A stretch of DNA of 64,000 nucleotides from Plotosus lineatus (taxonomy: Eukaryota > Chordata > Actinopteri > Siluriformes > Plotosidae), in assembly GCA_024760905.1 (NCBI GenBank), contig CM045733.1, forward strand, positions 16,730,501 through 16,794,500, written 5' to 3'. This document shows, one piece after another, positions 12,048 through 22,527 of the stretch. How positions within the stretch are numbered: position 1 is the stretch's first letter; each line of letters opens with the position of its first letter. The position numbers and the translations under genes are program-made. The notes under the pieces are model-generated. The model saw only the letters and a list, made by a program, of their open reading frames with translations. It ran no database searches and was not told where the DNA came from.

Positions 12048-12251
12048 CACCTCATCATTACCCCTCCATTCTTCCCCTCTCTCCATCACTAATCTTTCCT
12101 GCCACCATCAATTACTCCTCATCCCCTGCCCTTTCTAGAAGCTAGACTGTGTGAGTGATGGACGGTAGCTTATTTCTCCGTGTCGTGGCAGTGCCTTCCA
12201 GCAGGCTGTAAAAATAATGAATTCAGTTCCAAGTTAAATGCGTTATTTCGT

Positions 12252-12261
<10 letters not shown>

Positions 12262-12310
<49 letters not shown>
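12262..12310. repeat. (TA)n microsatellite in mkrn1 3' UTR
   Basis: Pure AT/TA tract. Confidence 0.95.
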
Positions 12311-12316
<6 letters not shown>

Positions 12317-12743
12317 CAAACAGGTCTGTGCACCCATGCTGAAGCATTTCTAGAAAACCCTATTCAGTCCTGTGAGTGTTTGTGTGTACATTATTATGTG
12401 CTAAAGGAAAAATAGAAAAAAGTTAAAGCTTAAAAATGACAAAAAAGACACTAAGTTATATATGTACAAAGTTTGGAATGAAGATGCTGTTAAATCTTAA
12501 TGGTTTTATTGTGAAGTCTAGGTTTGACTTATCTACCCAGGTATAGTCCTGACTAAATGGGATTCAGCGCATACAGCAGCTTTATAAAACTTTACTGTAA
12601 CTGGTGGTGGCTGTGATGCTTTTCTGGAATACTCTCTCTTTTCATGCACTGATTCTGGGGTGGTCGGGGTGGTGGTGAGCTTCCTTGATGTCAAATGCAC
12701 ACATGCACTCTTAACGTTCATAGAAAAATAACTCATCACTGAA

Positions 12744-12745
<2 letters not shown>

Positions 12746-12778
<33 letters not shown>
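12746..12778. repeat. (CT)n microsatellite in mkrn1 3' UTR
   Basis: About 16 CT units. Confidence 0.95.
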
Positions 12779-12781
<3 letters not shown>

Positions 12782-13155
12782 CACTTTTCTCTAATTGGCC
12801 TTGTGGTCAGTTTTTAAATTAAACTACCTGAAGTGTACAGGTTATAACCACCTGTGGTATCCAATACAGTCTCTCCTCAGAACTGAGTGTAGCGATTACT
12901 ATTTTGTGAAATTGGACTCCCGAAAGCAGACTTAAATGCATTCAAATACGAAGCCGAGTGTCTCATCACTTTAACTCTCGATTACCTGTAGATTTATGTT
13001 TCGCTTCAGTATTGCATATTAAGCTCGGCTGTCAGTAGCCAATCCACAAACATCCAGTTGTTATTCGGTTCTTGTTGAACTTAATTAAAAATGCATATGT
13101 TTATACTGATATGTGCTTGTTTTCTATGGTTCAGAACCATCCAGCATAACTTGAA

Positions 13156-13161
13156 AATAAA
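13156..13161 (+). terminator. mkrn1: candidate mkrn1 polyadenylation signal AATAAA
   Basis: An AATAAA hexamer lies in GAAAATAAAGTTTATT, followed within 30 nt by T/G-rich sequence (tgattgcctgtcctttgct). It lies about 1.1 kb after the mkrn1 stop. Actual cleavage is not shown. Confidence 0.5.
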
Positions 13162-13709
13162 GTTTATTATCACAGTAATGATTGCCTGTCCTTTGCTTTA
13201 TGGTCTCCCGGCGGTTTTTCCTTGAAGGTTGAGAAAAATACATTTAAGGCTGCAGGGTTGTATTTGTGTACTAGAAAAAATGCCCCAATACAGTGCTGGA
13301 TGTCACTTCTGGTACTGAAGTCGTTGGTTTGTCTCCTGGTACTTACTCTTCAACAAATATTAATAATTATCCATTTATCATTATTTATAATGATGCTTGT
13401 TTGTTAGTAGGATTATGTAATTTATGTGCAGCCCTGGAAAACGGCTGCATATGGTACTGACTGGTGTATGGAAAGGTGGGTGGAAAAGTTCATCGTAATC
13501 AGTCTTCTGTATGAAGGGGCTCGAAGTGCTGCAACAACCAATAGAAAAAAAGAGTTAGACTGCAGAGGACACCACTTTAAAAAAAAAAAAAAAAAAAACA
13601 CTTGACATTTCCATAGACCACGTGTATCGTGCCAAGCCTCATTAGGCCGTCTCCTGTTATTTCACTGCATCTGACTTCATTCATATCATCTGAACTGCTT
13701 TTAAATCCT

Positions 13710-13990
13710 CTCCATCTATTACCTGCTCATTTGTCAAACTGCTTAATCACAGGGAGGCTAATGCCTATCTCGGCTGATACTGGGTAAAGGCAGGTGTACA
13801 TCCCAAGCAGCAGCCCCGACCAACACTTGCACCCTTGGCTCAGTTTGGCGCAGCTTGTCCTCAGACAACTAGCTTGTCTTCAGCCTGCAGGAGGAAACCG
13901 GCGTACCCAGAGGAAATCCACACAAATACCCGGAGCCCGGGATTCAAATCCAGGACCTTATATGAGGCAGACATGCTAACACTTCACTTG
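13710..13990 (-). mobile_element. V-SINE-like element, degraded
   Basis: It runs from 'gtcaaactgcttaatcacag' through 'aggaaaccggcgtacccaga' to a worn head (gggattcaaatccagg, gacatgctaacac). Confidence 0.6.
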
Positions 13991-14112
13991 CACCCTAAAT
14001 TCTCTTGGGTCGCTCTGCACGTGATCAAAATGGCCACATTAGTAAAACTTGTATGTTTATGTGGGGTAGACTGGATTGTTGTCTTATAGGAATTACATTC
14101 ACTTTGTCATCA

Positions 14113-14240
14113 TTCAGTTTCTGAACCACTTAGTCCTAATTAGGGTCACGCAAGGGGGACCCACTAGTGCCCATCTCAGCAGACTCTAGATAAGGTAGAA
14201 TACACCCTACAATTCGCCAGGCCATCGCAGGATTCGTTTT
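14113..14240 (-). mobile_element. V-SINE-type 3' tail fragment
   Basis: Motifs cttagtcctaattagggtca and ctcgccaggccatcgcagg-like; no head. Confidence 0.6.
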
Positions 14241-14289
14241 AGAGTCCTGGAAATGTGATTGCAGCATCTAACAGTCAAAAGGCAAAGAT

Positions 14290-15120
14290 GGCTTGGTAGT
14301 TAGAGCTTTGGGTTACAGATATGAAAGTCAGGGGATCAAAACCCTGTACCACCAAGCTGCTACTGTTGGGCCCTTGAGCAAGGCCCTTAACTCTCAAGAG
14401 CACAACAGTACCACCAAGCTGCCACTGTTGGGCCTTAGAATGAGGCCCTTAACCCTCAAGGGCCCAACAGTACCACCAAGCTGCCACTGTTGGACCCTTA
14501 ACCCTCAAGGACCCAACAGTACCGCAAAGCTGCCACTGTTGGGCCCTCGAGCAAGGCCCTAACCCTCAAAGGCCCAGCAGTACCACTGAGCTGCCACTGC
14601 TGGGCCCTGGAGCAAGGCCCTTAACCCTCAAGGGCCAACAGTGCCACTGAGCTGACATTGTTGGGGCCTTGAGCAAGGCCCTAAACCTCAAGAACCCAGC
14701 AGTACTACCAAGCTGCCACTGTTGGGGCCTTAGAGTGAGGCCCTTAACCCTCAAGGGCCCAACAGTACCACCACCAAGATGCCACTGTTGGGCCCTTGAG
14801 CAAGGTCCTAACCCTCAAGGACCCAGCAGTACCACAAAGCTGCCATTGTTGGGGCCTTGAGCAAGGCCCTAACCCTTAAGGGCCCAACAGTACCACTGAG
14901 CTGCCACTGTTGGGCCCTCAAGCAAGGCCCTAGCCATCAAGGGCCCAACAGTACCACCGAGCTGCCATTGTTGGGCCCTCAAGTAAGGCCCTAACCCTCA
15001 AGGGCCCAAAAGTACCACCGAGCTGCCACTGTCGGGCCCTCGAGCAGGGCCCTTAGCCCTCAAGGGCCCGACAGTACCACGGAGCTGCCACTGCTGGGCC
15101 CTAGAGCAAGGCCTTTCAGC
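14290..15120 (+). repeat. tandem array of about 13 hairpin units grown out of a family D SINE
   Basis: A SINE head (gcttggtagttagagctttg, B box gggatcaaaaccc) leads into units of about 61 bp. Each unit has a left arm like actgttgggcccttgag, a loop gcaaggccctaacc, and a right arm ctcaagggcccaacagt that is the inverse of the left arm. Spacer: accaccaagctgcc. One unit is 49 bp by deletion. The array ends 190 bp before the CpG island of tmem121b. Confidence 0.9.
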
Positions 15121-15299
15121 CTCAGCTGATGAGTTGTATGGAAGTGAGTCATGTAGGTGGTTCTGAATAAAGATGTCCCCAACTGTAATGTGTGGCATTG
15201 CTTGATTTGAATGCGTTGGGAATAACTGGTGTGTTGGTTTGAATGGGTTTTCCCCGCGTGATTATTCTGCGTGCGTTTGCTTTGGACACTGTGTCTGCA

Positions 15300-15571
15300 A
15301 CTGAATTCGGAGGTGTTGGCGCGGTTGGGAAACAGCGCCTGGTGTGAGCAGATGAATTCCACAAAGTGGGCGGGGTCGGCTGTAATGGCTCGAGCGCAGG
15401 ACTGGAGAACACTGATGCCGAGCGAGGCGCGCGCAGTCCGTTCCGCCGCAATCCATCACGGGTTTTCTGCGCCATTCGGAGCGTCTGTCAGTGCGCACGG
15501 CCGGCGACCGAAAAAAACAAAAAACAAAAACCAGGCGAAGAAGCAGCAGCAGCAGACCGGGCAGGACTACG
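15300..15571 (+). promoter_or_regulatory. tmem121b: CpG-rich 5' region of tmem121b
   Basis: Composition shifts sharply from AT-rich to CpG-rich around 15310 (gcgcggttggg, gcgaggcgcgcgc, cggccggcgaccg) and stays so through the CDS. An island spanning 5' UTR and CDS is usual for TMEM121B genes. The transcription start is not identifiable. A short (CAG)4 tract sits about 15 nt before the start codon. Confidence 0.6.
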
Positions 15572-16768
15572 ATGATCGCGGACATCCGTAAAGCGAACTC
15601 CGTGCCCAGCTGTGTTCGAGCCGAAGCGGCGATCTACCCAGACTCCCCCGTGTCGTCGGCACCGGAGAACGGCCAGCTTCTCCTCCGCAGCGGCGCGTGC
15701 ACGAGGGGCACGAGCACGAGCGCGTCCAGCGCCAACGCGGACCGAGGCAGCACGGACAGCGCCTCCGCGGCGGCGGCACGCGCCATGACCTCTGGGTGCG
15801 AATTCCCGCCGTCTGGGTCGCCGTTCGTCCCACTTTCCGCCAAGAACGTCTTCTACAAGGTGCTGTGCTTCGCCTTGCTCGTGCTGCAGGGCGGCATCCT
15901 GGACTTCTACCTCATCGCGTTCACCGACCTGTACTGGTGCTCGTGGATCGCCACGGACCTCGTGGTGGTCTCCGGCTGGGCCATCTTCTTCGTCCGCAAC
16001 GCTCGGAGCAAGCGCGAGCGAGCGTGCGGCTTCCGCCAGAAGAGCTCCCTGTTCGGCTGTCACCTGGGCGAGTTCGCGTTCGCGCACCTCGCGTGGCTCG
16101 TCTACGTGATCGCGTGCGCGCCCAAGGTGGCGCTCGTGCTGCAGACGTCCATCCTGGAGCTGTTGGCACGCGAGGTGCCGTTCGGTGCAGCCGGCTTTGA
16201 GGCCACCGCGCTGCTCGCCGCGCCGCTGCTCTTCTGCCTGATTAACTCGCTGGTGGAGGATCCGCACGGCGCGCCGCGCTACCACTCGCACAGCTGCTTC
16301 GTCGGCACGTGCGTGGACGTGTTGGACAGCTTCACGCTCGTGGACTTGCTGCTTGTGCAGAACGAGATCTCCAGCAACCCGTATCTCCGGTACGGCGTGA
16401 TGGCGGCGTACTTCGTGGCGCTGGCCGTGCCCGTGCTCTGGCTCTACGAGCTTTCCGCCGCCTCGCGGATGCGCTGCCGGTGGACGTGCGCGCGCTTCCT
16501 GAGCGGCGCGCTTCTCGACGCGCCTCTGCTCGCTGTCCGATGCTGGCTGGTGTTCGTCCACGACATGCCCGTGCCGCTGTTTATGTTCAAGAACGTCTTT
16601 TTCTTGGCGTGCAAGTGCCTGGAGTTGCTGGAGCAGTGCGCGAGCCTGAGGAGCGCGCGCAGGCTGGCGCGCGGTGGAGACGCGGCCCAGTTCTCCCACT
16701 GCGTCTCGGAGAACGACATGTGCCCACGTGGCTACGTCAACACGCTGGCTGTTAACACCCAGCCCTAA
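15572..16768 (+). CDS. tmem121b: transmembrane protein 121B (CECR6 orthologue), single exon
   Basis: A multi-pass membrane protein of the TMEM121 family, molecular function not established. The first ATG of the frame is at 15572 (a longer frame upstream has no ATG), giving 398 residues and TAA at 16766-16768. Residues 1-85 are Ser/Ala-rich and low complexity. Hydrophobic segments follow, beginning NVFYKVLCFALLVLQGGILD at residue 92. The family-diagnostic stretch DLYWCSWIATDLVVV, then GWAIFF, GEFAFAHLAWLVY, LDSFTLV, PVLWLYEL, and the C-terminal SEN ... YVNTLAV motif all match human TMEM121B. The human protein is about 578 residues; the fish form lacks its long Gly/His-rich linkers. There are no introns, and codons are strongly GC-ending, unlike the neighbouring genes. 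il17ra lies 8 kb downstream in tail-to-tail orientation, as in human. Confidence 0.95.
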   Translation: MIADIRKANSVPSCVRAEAAIYPDSPVSSAPENGQLLLRSGACTRGTSTSASSANADRGSTDSASAAAARAMTSGCEFPPSGSPFVPLSAKNVFYKVLCFALLVLQGGILDFYLIAFTDLYWCSWIATDLVVVSGWAIFFVRNARSKRERACGFRQKSSLFGCHLGEFAFAHLAWLVYVIACAPKVALVLQTSILELLAREVPFGAAGFEATALLAAPLLFCLINSLVEDPHGAPRYHSHSCFVGTCVDVLDSFTLVDLLLVQNEISSNPYLRYGVMAAYFVALAVPVLWLYELSAASRMRCRWTCARFLSGALLDAPLLAVRCWLVFVHDMPVPLFMFKNVFFLACKCLELLEQCASLRSARRLARGGDAAQFSHCVSENDMCPRGYVNTLAVNTQP

Positions 16769-16772
16769 GATG

Positions 16773-16796
16773 CTGCTGCTGCTGCTGCTGCTGCTG
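16773..16796 (+). repeat. (CTG)8 directly after the tmem121b stop
   Basis: Eight uninterrupted CTG triplets begin 5 nt after the TAA, in the presumed 3' UTR. Confidence 0.95.
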
Positions 16797-17159
16797 AGGA
16801 AAAACAAACTGGGACGCGCCGCCGACTCCAGTATTACTTCCAGTATACGATTCCCAAGAACTCGCCAACCATGGAACCAGCCTTGTCGCAAGATCAACCA
16901 CATCCTCAACAGGTGCTACAACCAAAACAACTCGACGTGCCAGTGGAAAAAGGCCGAATCTCAAATAACCACTCATATACCTGTGTGGTGTTTACGTGTT
17001 TACGTGTTTACGTGTTTACCTGGGGTGTGGAATAGCAGCTAGCTTTTACGCATACCGTGTTCTGTTCGGATGACTTTGGACACTGTAGATACACAGCAGG
17101 ATCTCTTTGCAGGTCACAGTAGGCTTATATTATTATGGTTGGGCGTGGCTTTCAGTCTA

Positions 17160-17745
17160 TAGAAATCACTAGCTCGTCCATCACGAGGCCAACACACACA
17201 CATACACCTATCCACGCTCATACCTAGGGGCAACCTGGAACCGCCATGTCTTTGGACTTGTGTCACTCATTAGTTTTGCCAGGCTGCTTTACCCTCCTCG
17301 AGTCGGAGGGAGGCAGGAGCCTGTCTCAGCTGAAAGCACCGGGCGAAGGTCAGGTAACACCCAGATCAGCTTGCCGAGACTACTCACAGTGGAACAACCA
17401 GACCAGTGACCAGTTAGCCTACTGGTCATGGCATGTCTTTGGACTGTGGAAGGAAACCGGAGGTCCCGGAAGAAATCCACACAAACAAACACAGGGCAAC
17501 ATGCAAAGCCCAGACAAAAACAAACAAACAAACAAACAAACAACGCCCAAGCCTCAAACTCTCGGGCCTTCTTGCTGCGAGACAGACGTGCTAGCCGGGC
17601 CTCATTCATGTAGCCCGCGTTCTATTCTGGAATTCAACATTTACCCTGCAATGTACCCCTCCCCCCCTTCACCCAGAGTTGGCTGAGATAGGCTCCAGCC
17701 TACCAGTGACACTATTAGGATTAAGCACTTTTACAAATGGATGCA
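17160..17745. mobile_element. cluster of V-SINE-like pieces
   Basis: Minus-strand body pieces (cacacctaggggcaa-like at 17215, then 17290-17610 with ctttggactgtggaaggaaa and a head gacgtgctagcc) are followed by a + tail piece at 17660-17745 (cagcctaccagtgacac, taggattaagcactt). Contains an (AAAC)n stretch. Confidence 0.6.
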
Positions 17746-18180
17746 TGGAGGGATAAAATGACACGGCTATTGGTGAGGGTGGATTTGTTTTTTTTTCCTG
17801 TCAAGTGCTGGAATTTGGCGAAATAAGTGCAGTAATAGAAGTCGAGCTCACCAGATTTCTTAAGCTGAGCTTCTTTTCACAGCATTCAAGGCTTGCGGAT
17901 AGATGGCTAACATACACGACTGTACGCTAATCGGAATTTCAAGGGGATTTACTAATATTCATCAGCATAACATGCAACGTTTTCACTGTTCGTGTTAGTT
18001 AGCTGGTTAACTGGATGTCTGATTGATGCTGTCAATCATTCCTAATTCTTGCAGTGAGTTCAGACAGATTCCCAAACGCAAACCCACTGTTCTGAGATTT
18101 GCAGACAGATCCTGCTCTATATGGTTATGTTATGTAAATGATTGGTGTTGGATATTTGATAGTCGGCACAGGACTCAGTG
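17746..18180. other. gene-free, no feature recognised
   Basis: AT-rich unique-looking sequence; no exon, RNA gene or repeat recognised. Confidence 0.5.
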
Positions 18181-18183
18181 TTT

Positions 18184-18185
<2 letters not shown>

Positions 18186-18218
<33 letters not shown>
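18186..18218. repeat. (CA)n microsatellite
   Basis: About 16 CA units. Confidence 0.95.
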
Positions 18219-18220
<2 letters not shown>

Positions 18221-18289
18221 CACATGCACACTAATAATAATACATATTTATTAATAATAATATTAATTCATGATAATAAATATTTATTC

Positions 18290-18405
18290 ATCTCGTAAAC
18301 CGCTTATTCCTAATTAAGGTCACGGGGAGGCCTGCGCACTTATAAGCCGACTCTGGGCGAGGGCAGGGTACACCCTGGACAGCTCACCAGTCCATCGTAG
18401 ATATA
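18290..18405 (-). mobile_element. V-SINE-type 3' tail fragment
   Basis: Motifs aaccgcttattcctaattaa, gggcgagggcagggtacacc and agctcaccagtccatcg. Confidence 0.65.
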
Positions 18406-18790
18406 TTATGAATAATTGTCAATGCGATTTTTTTCCTAGTACATAACATTTGTAGAAATCAACTGTAAAGGGAGTATGGGATATTTTGGACATAGAATAT
18501 GAATTTCAGATCATCACAGTATATTAAGAACTAATGCTGTGTGGGGAAATAAAACTACATTGCACACCACAGGGGTGGTGAAAATAATTATTTCAAGCAA
18601 TCATTTGAATATGTTGTTTTATTTCGTATGTAATCTGCACAGAAGTTAAAACAGTAGTTGAATGTTGCTTGCTTTATAAAAGCTAATATAAAATATATAA
18701 TTTATTGCATTCAAAGGATGTGCCGCTTTAGTCACCTAATTGCACTTTACAGCTGGCTTTAACATCATAGGTCAAACACTTCAAATAGTA
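18406..18790. other. gene-free, no feature recognised
   Basis: AT-rich sequence without a recognisable gene or repeat. Confidence 0.5.
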
Positions 18791-18799
18791 TTGGAATCA

Positions 18800-19035
18800 C
18801 AATATACATATATATGTATATGTATATGTATGTATATATATGTGTATATATATATATATATATACATATTCGTGTATATGTATATATATAAAGTATGTGT
18901 ATATATGTGTTTATACATATGTGTGTATATGTATGTATATGTGTGTATACATGTGTGTATATGTATGTATATGTGTGTATACACATATATATATATGTAT
19001 ATATATGCATATGTATGTATATATGCATATGTATG

Positions 19036-19068
<33 letters not shown>

Positions 19069-19222
19069 ATAGTATGTGTATATGTGTTTATACATGTGTG
19101 TATATGTATGATGTATGTATATGTGTGTATACATATATATATTATATGTGTGTATATGTATATGTATATATATGTATGTATATATTATGTGTATATATGT
19201 GTTTATACATATATATAATATG
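18800..19222. repeat. complex (TA)n/(TG)n purine-pyrimidine tract
   Basis: Over 400 bp of alternating TATA, TATG and TGTG. Long open frames through it are repeat artefacts. Confidence 0.95.
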
Positions 19223-19224
19223 CA

Positions 19225-19790
19225 TTACTTTCCATCCAATATTGTCCAGAGGTTGTCTGCTATACCATCTAACTGCAACCAGTCCACAAGGAATGATATA
19301 CTGTATTGATCTTATTCAGTGATGGCACTTTGGACTCAGTCCCGTACTGGCTAATCTTTGGTGTGAATATGAAACACTATAGTATCATATGCATCATAAT
19401 ATCAAGCTAATCCATATCATTATCCAAGTCCAATAAGAAACGATATTTGGATCAAGTCAAACCCATCTTGGTCGATTCTAAACCCTCTCTGGTGTGTGTT
19501 CATGATCCCAATGGTTATTAGTGATGCGTGACTCGTGGTGTTTTTGATTTGCACTTGTATTGTGAGGCACTTTAATGAAGCTGTTGAAATTGTATTAATG
19601 TTAATGGCATGTCACACACTCAGTGACAAATGTATTACTGGCACAACACGACTGACAGGGTCATACGTATCTGATTAGATGCTCGCTAACACCAGTAGCT
19701 TGATCTTTTTGGATGTGAAAACATTTCATTCTTTCCTGTTCTCATAGAAGGCTTTAAGGCAAAACAGGGCAGGCCAACAGGATTGGTTAT
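19225..19790. other. gene-free, no feature recognised
   Basis: No coding exon or known repeat was seen. Confidence 0.45.
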
Positions 19791-19792
19791 TT

Positions 19793-20035
19793 TTTCATTC
19801 ATTCATTTTATGAACCACTTAATCCAAATTAGGGTCGCAGGGAGGCCTCGAGGCTCGGGGCGAGGGTGGGGTACACTCTGGGCAGCTCGCCAGGCCATCG
19901 CAGGGCTATCGCTCAAACAACCTTATCTTTTTCATCCTCATCCATTCATTTTCTGAACCACTTAATCCTAATTAGGATGGCAGGGAGGCTGGCGCTCATC
20001 TCAGCCGACACTGGGCGAAGGCGGGGTACACCCTG
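19793..20035 (-). mobile_element. two adjacent V-SINE-type tail fragments
   Basis: Two consecutive copies (19793-19908 and 19938-20035) of the tail motif cacttaatcc..aattaggg and gggcgagggtggggtacac, same orientation; neither has a head. Confidence 0.65.
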
Positions 20036-20446
20036 TATATCTTTTATTTATTATTTTTTGAATTAAACAATCCTTTTTTTTTCCATATGCACATTTTCAG
20101 AAAAGTTAATTGATGTATGCAAAGGAGGCTTTATAATCAAGTATGGATCATGTGACGTACTAATTAAAACCTTAAAAGAACTAACATATTTTACGGGAGC
20201 AATTCTTTATACTGAAAACTTTGTTTACTCAAAAAACATTTTTTGTGTTTGTTGTATTTATTCATTCTTTCATTCATTCATTCTTTGGGTCATTACCAAT
20301 ATAAACTTTCACTGAAATCCAACAATAATTAGCATTTTACAAAACTCTTCTGCACAATCCTTTGTAATTATTAATAGGAATTAATTTAAAATAAATGAAA
20401 GTACAGGTCTGAAAAACCGTTGAAACTTTTACATATATATATATAG

Positions 20447-20852
20447 TGTATGGTAGGCCTCTGTCAGTCCCGAAGGACTATGGCTGCGCTCTGGCTGGTA
20501 TCCCGGCTGGTGATACTCCCCAGTGCGCAGAGCCCGGGTAGGGAGTAATGAGGGACAGGCTGTTACCCAAGCAGCAAGTCCCCCGTCTCGGCGCCACCGG
20601 AAGGATCCAATGGAAAGGCAAGTGCCGATACGACTGGGTTCCGTTGCAGGAGAGAATCTACGGTCAATTTAGAACGGCCAATTAACCTACAGTGCACGTC
20701 TTTGGATTGCGGGAGGAAACCGGAGCACCCGGAGGAAACCCGCACAAGCACGGGGAGAACATGCAAACTCCACACAGAAACGCCCAGGCCGGGAATCGAA
20801 CCCGGGCCTTCTTGCTGTGAGGCGGACGTGCTAACCACTACGCCACCGTGCA
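20447..20852 (-). mobile_element. V-SINE-like head joined to tail type C
   Basis: Minus strand: head acggtggcgtagtggttagc, B box gggttcgattcccgg, body with tgcatgttctccccgtgc, then after ggccgttctaaattgacc it switches to a tail (gacttgctgcttgggtaaca, agccagagcgcagccatag, ccttcgggactgacagagg) instead of the usual L2-like tail. The same tail is at 22757-22922. Confidence 0.8.
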
Positions 20853-20858
20853 TGCATA

Positions 20859-20892
<34 letters not shown>

Positions 20893-20919
20893 ATTTTTTT
20901 TAACCTCCCCCAGACAAAA

Positions 20920-21107
20920 TCATTCATTTTCTAAACCCCTTAATCCTAATTAGGGTCACAGGGAGGCTGGTGCCCATCTCAGCCGACTCTGGGTGAGGGC
21001 AGCTCACCAGGCCATCACGGGGCATAAACACGTTGACGGCTATGCAGCTACTCTTGACAAAATTCAGAAATGGTTCTTTTACATGAACTTCTCACCATCG
21101 AAACTTG
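20920..21107 (-). mobile_element. SINE family A fragment with L2-like tail
   Basis: L2-like tail (cttaatcctaattagggtca) followed by the family A body (cagctactcttgacaaa, aatggttcttttacatgaac); truncated before the head. Confidence 0.7.
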
Positions 21108-22527
21108 TCATGGTTGTATACGAAGGGTAAAAAAATCCGCATTGTAGGCCCAAAGTTCTTTCTGCAGGGTGTTTATATTGAAACACCATCTCTAGCTAGC
21201 TGGCCGTTGACTCTCAAGAGGTCATCCGCCCTTCAATAGGTCTTGTTTTTATTCCTACTGGGTTCCTAGCCTCCCTTCTAACCAAATTTGGAACCTGCTG
21301 GGGGAGCCGGTTTAGTCGCCGACCACTCGACCATGCAACAGGTTGTACTGGCGTACATGCTACCAGTAGCAGGCCAGAACCGAACCTGACAGGCAGCGTT
21401 GATGTAGGTTGCGTTAAATCGATATCCCATCAGTATAACTGGTTACATTAACGTTATTTTTTGTACTGTGACTAAACTTGGAGGGGTGGGACACTGCTAG
21501 CATTGCGCGCGCCTGTATTGTTACTACACCTGAGACGATATAACCCCGTGGCCTCCATATTGTCGGAAAATATGAATGGCAGAAATCACTGAATATGAAA
21601 AGGCACAACTATCCTGCCTAGTAGAAGTAACTGCCGAGTTTGATGGACACCTCAAAGGGCTTTTGAGTTCAGGACTGAAATACCTACAGATGGACAGGTA
21701 TATTAATAACTCCTCCCCCCCTCCCCCACACTACTGTATATACAAAGTGTGTAACAACAGCAGATGCTGCATGTTCATGTGGCGTGACAAACAATCACAC
21801 AATGTCTGCGATTTGAGACAATAGTGATTGGGGGGAGGGGGGGTTGCGATGATCTTGAGGGAACTTGGTGGATTCATGGTGATTATTACGATTTGACGCC
21901 AATCATGATAGAACATAGGGATTGTAGTAGAGCGTGCTTGGACCTTAACAGAGCGTAATAGGCCTTGATCTGCCATCGTCCAGGATCGTTGATAATGATA
22001 TCACATTTTCTTCGAGTTTCATCTCTTGGCTTTGCACGTTGGCTCCTTTTTATACAGCGGTCCTGCTCCAAGCATTCTCGTATCTCATGGAGCACCACAC
22101 GTTTTTTTTTTTGTTGTTGTTTTTGAATCCTGGAGATCATACACATTGTGCAACAGTGTAAGTCCAGGGTAACATAGACTTAAATATCATTATAAAAAAA
22201 GAAAAATTTAAAATAAAAACAATACAATATTAAGATAAAACCAACAGTAAAATGTAAACATTCATCAGTAGGATGGAAATTGTAAACTGAAAATTGAACA
22301 TCTGGAAAAGATGGAAACCTGATTGGCAGTTCAAGATGAAATTTTCAGCAGTAGTGCATTGCTGGATTAAGCGAAAGAATAACATCATGGGTATCGAATT
22401 AAAAAAAAAAAAAAAGTAGGTTCCCCACTTCTGTCTGATGAACAATAACAGGACAATCTATAACGGGATCATCGCTGGAGCCAAGCGAACAATTTAGACA
22501 TTAAGTCTGTTACTGGTGTCATTAATG
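21108..22527. other. gene-poor interval
   Basis: Apart from the weak exon candidate at 21576-21697, I see no gene. A minus-strand frame at 21886-22146 is unconvincing. Contains G-runs and A-runs. Confidence 0.4.
21576..21697 (+). CDS. weak candidate first coding exon (unknown protein)
   Basis: A GC-richer segment with CpGs (gcgcgcgcc) precedes an ATG in fair context. The open frame MAEITEYEKAQLSCLVEVTA continues for 40 codons to a consensus donor ACAG|GTATAT. I do not recognise the protein and could not find a following exon. It could be a decaying gene, part of a transposon, or chance. Confidence 0.25.

Larger units (their letters stand above)
12048..13180 (+). other. mkrn1: mkrn1 3' untranslated region (inferred)
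   Basis: This is AT-rich sequence without a coding frame, running from the mkrn1 stop to the first good polyadenylation signal. It contains a (TA)n tract at 12262-12310 and a (CT)n tract at 12746-12778. The extent is inferred from the AATAAA at 13156; an earlier AATAAA near 12310 could also be used. Confidence 0.6.

Noticed and set aside
14293..14860. Frames with repeated 'KLPLLGP'-type units
   Set aside because: They are products of the hairpin tandem array, open on both strands because of repeat composition.
14350..15110. CRISPR-like array
   Set aside because: Repeats are contiguous with hairpin arms and no unique spacers, in a vertebrate genome.
15488..16909. 473-codon open frame antisense to tmem121b
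   Set aside because: It is the shadow of a GC-rich coding exon; its sequence is Arg/Ala/His-rich and resembles no protein, while the plus strand gives a clear TMEM121B match.
18740..19322. Open frames up to 160 codons rich in Tyr, Ile, Cys, Val
   Set aside because: Same cause: an alternating TA/TG tract, no codon structure.
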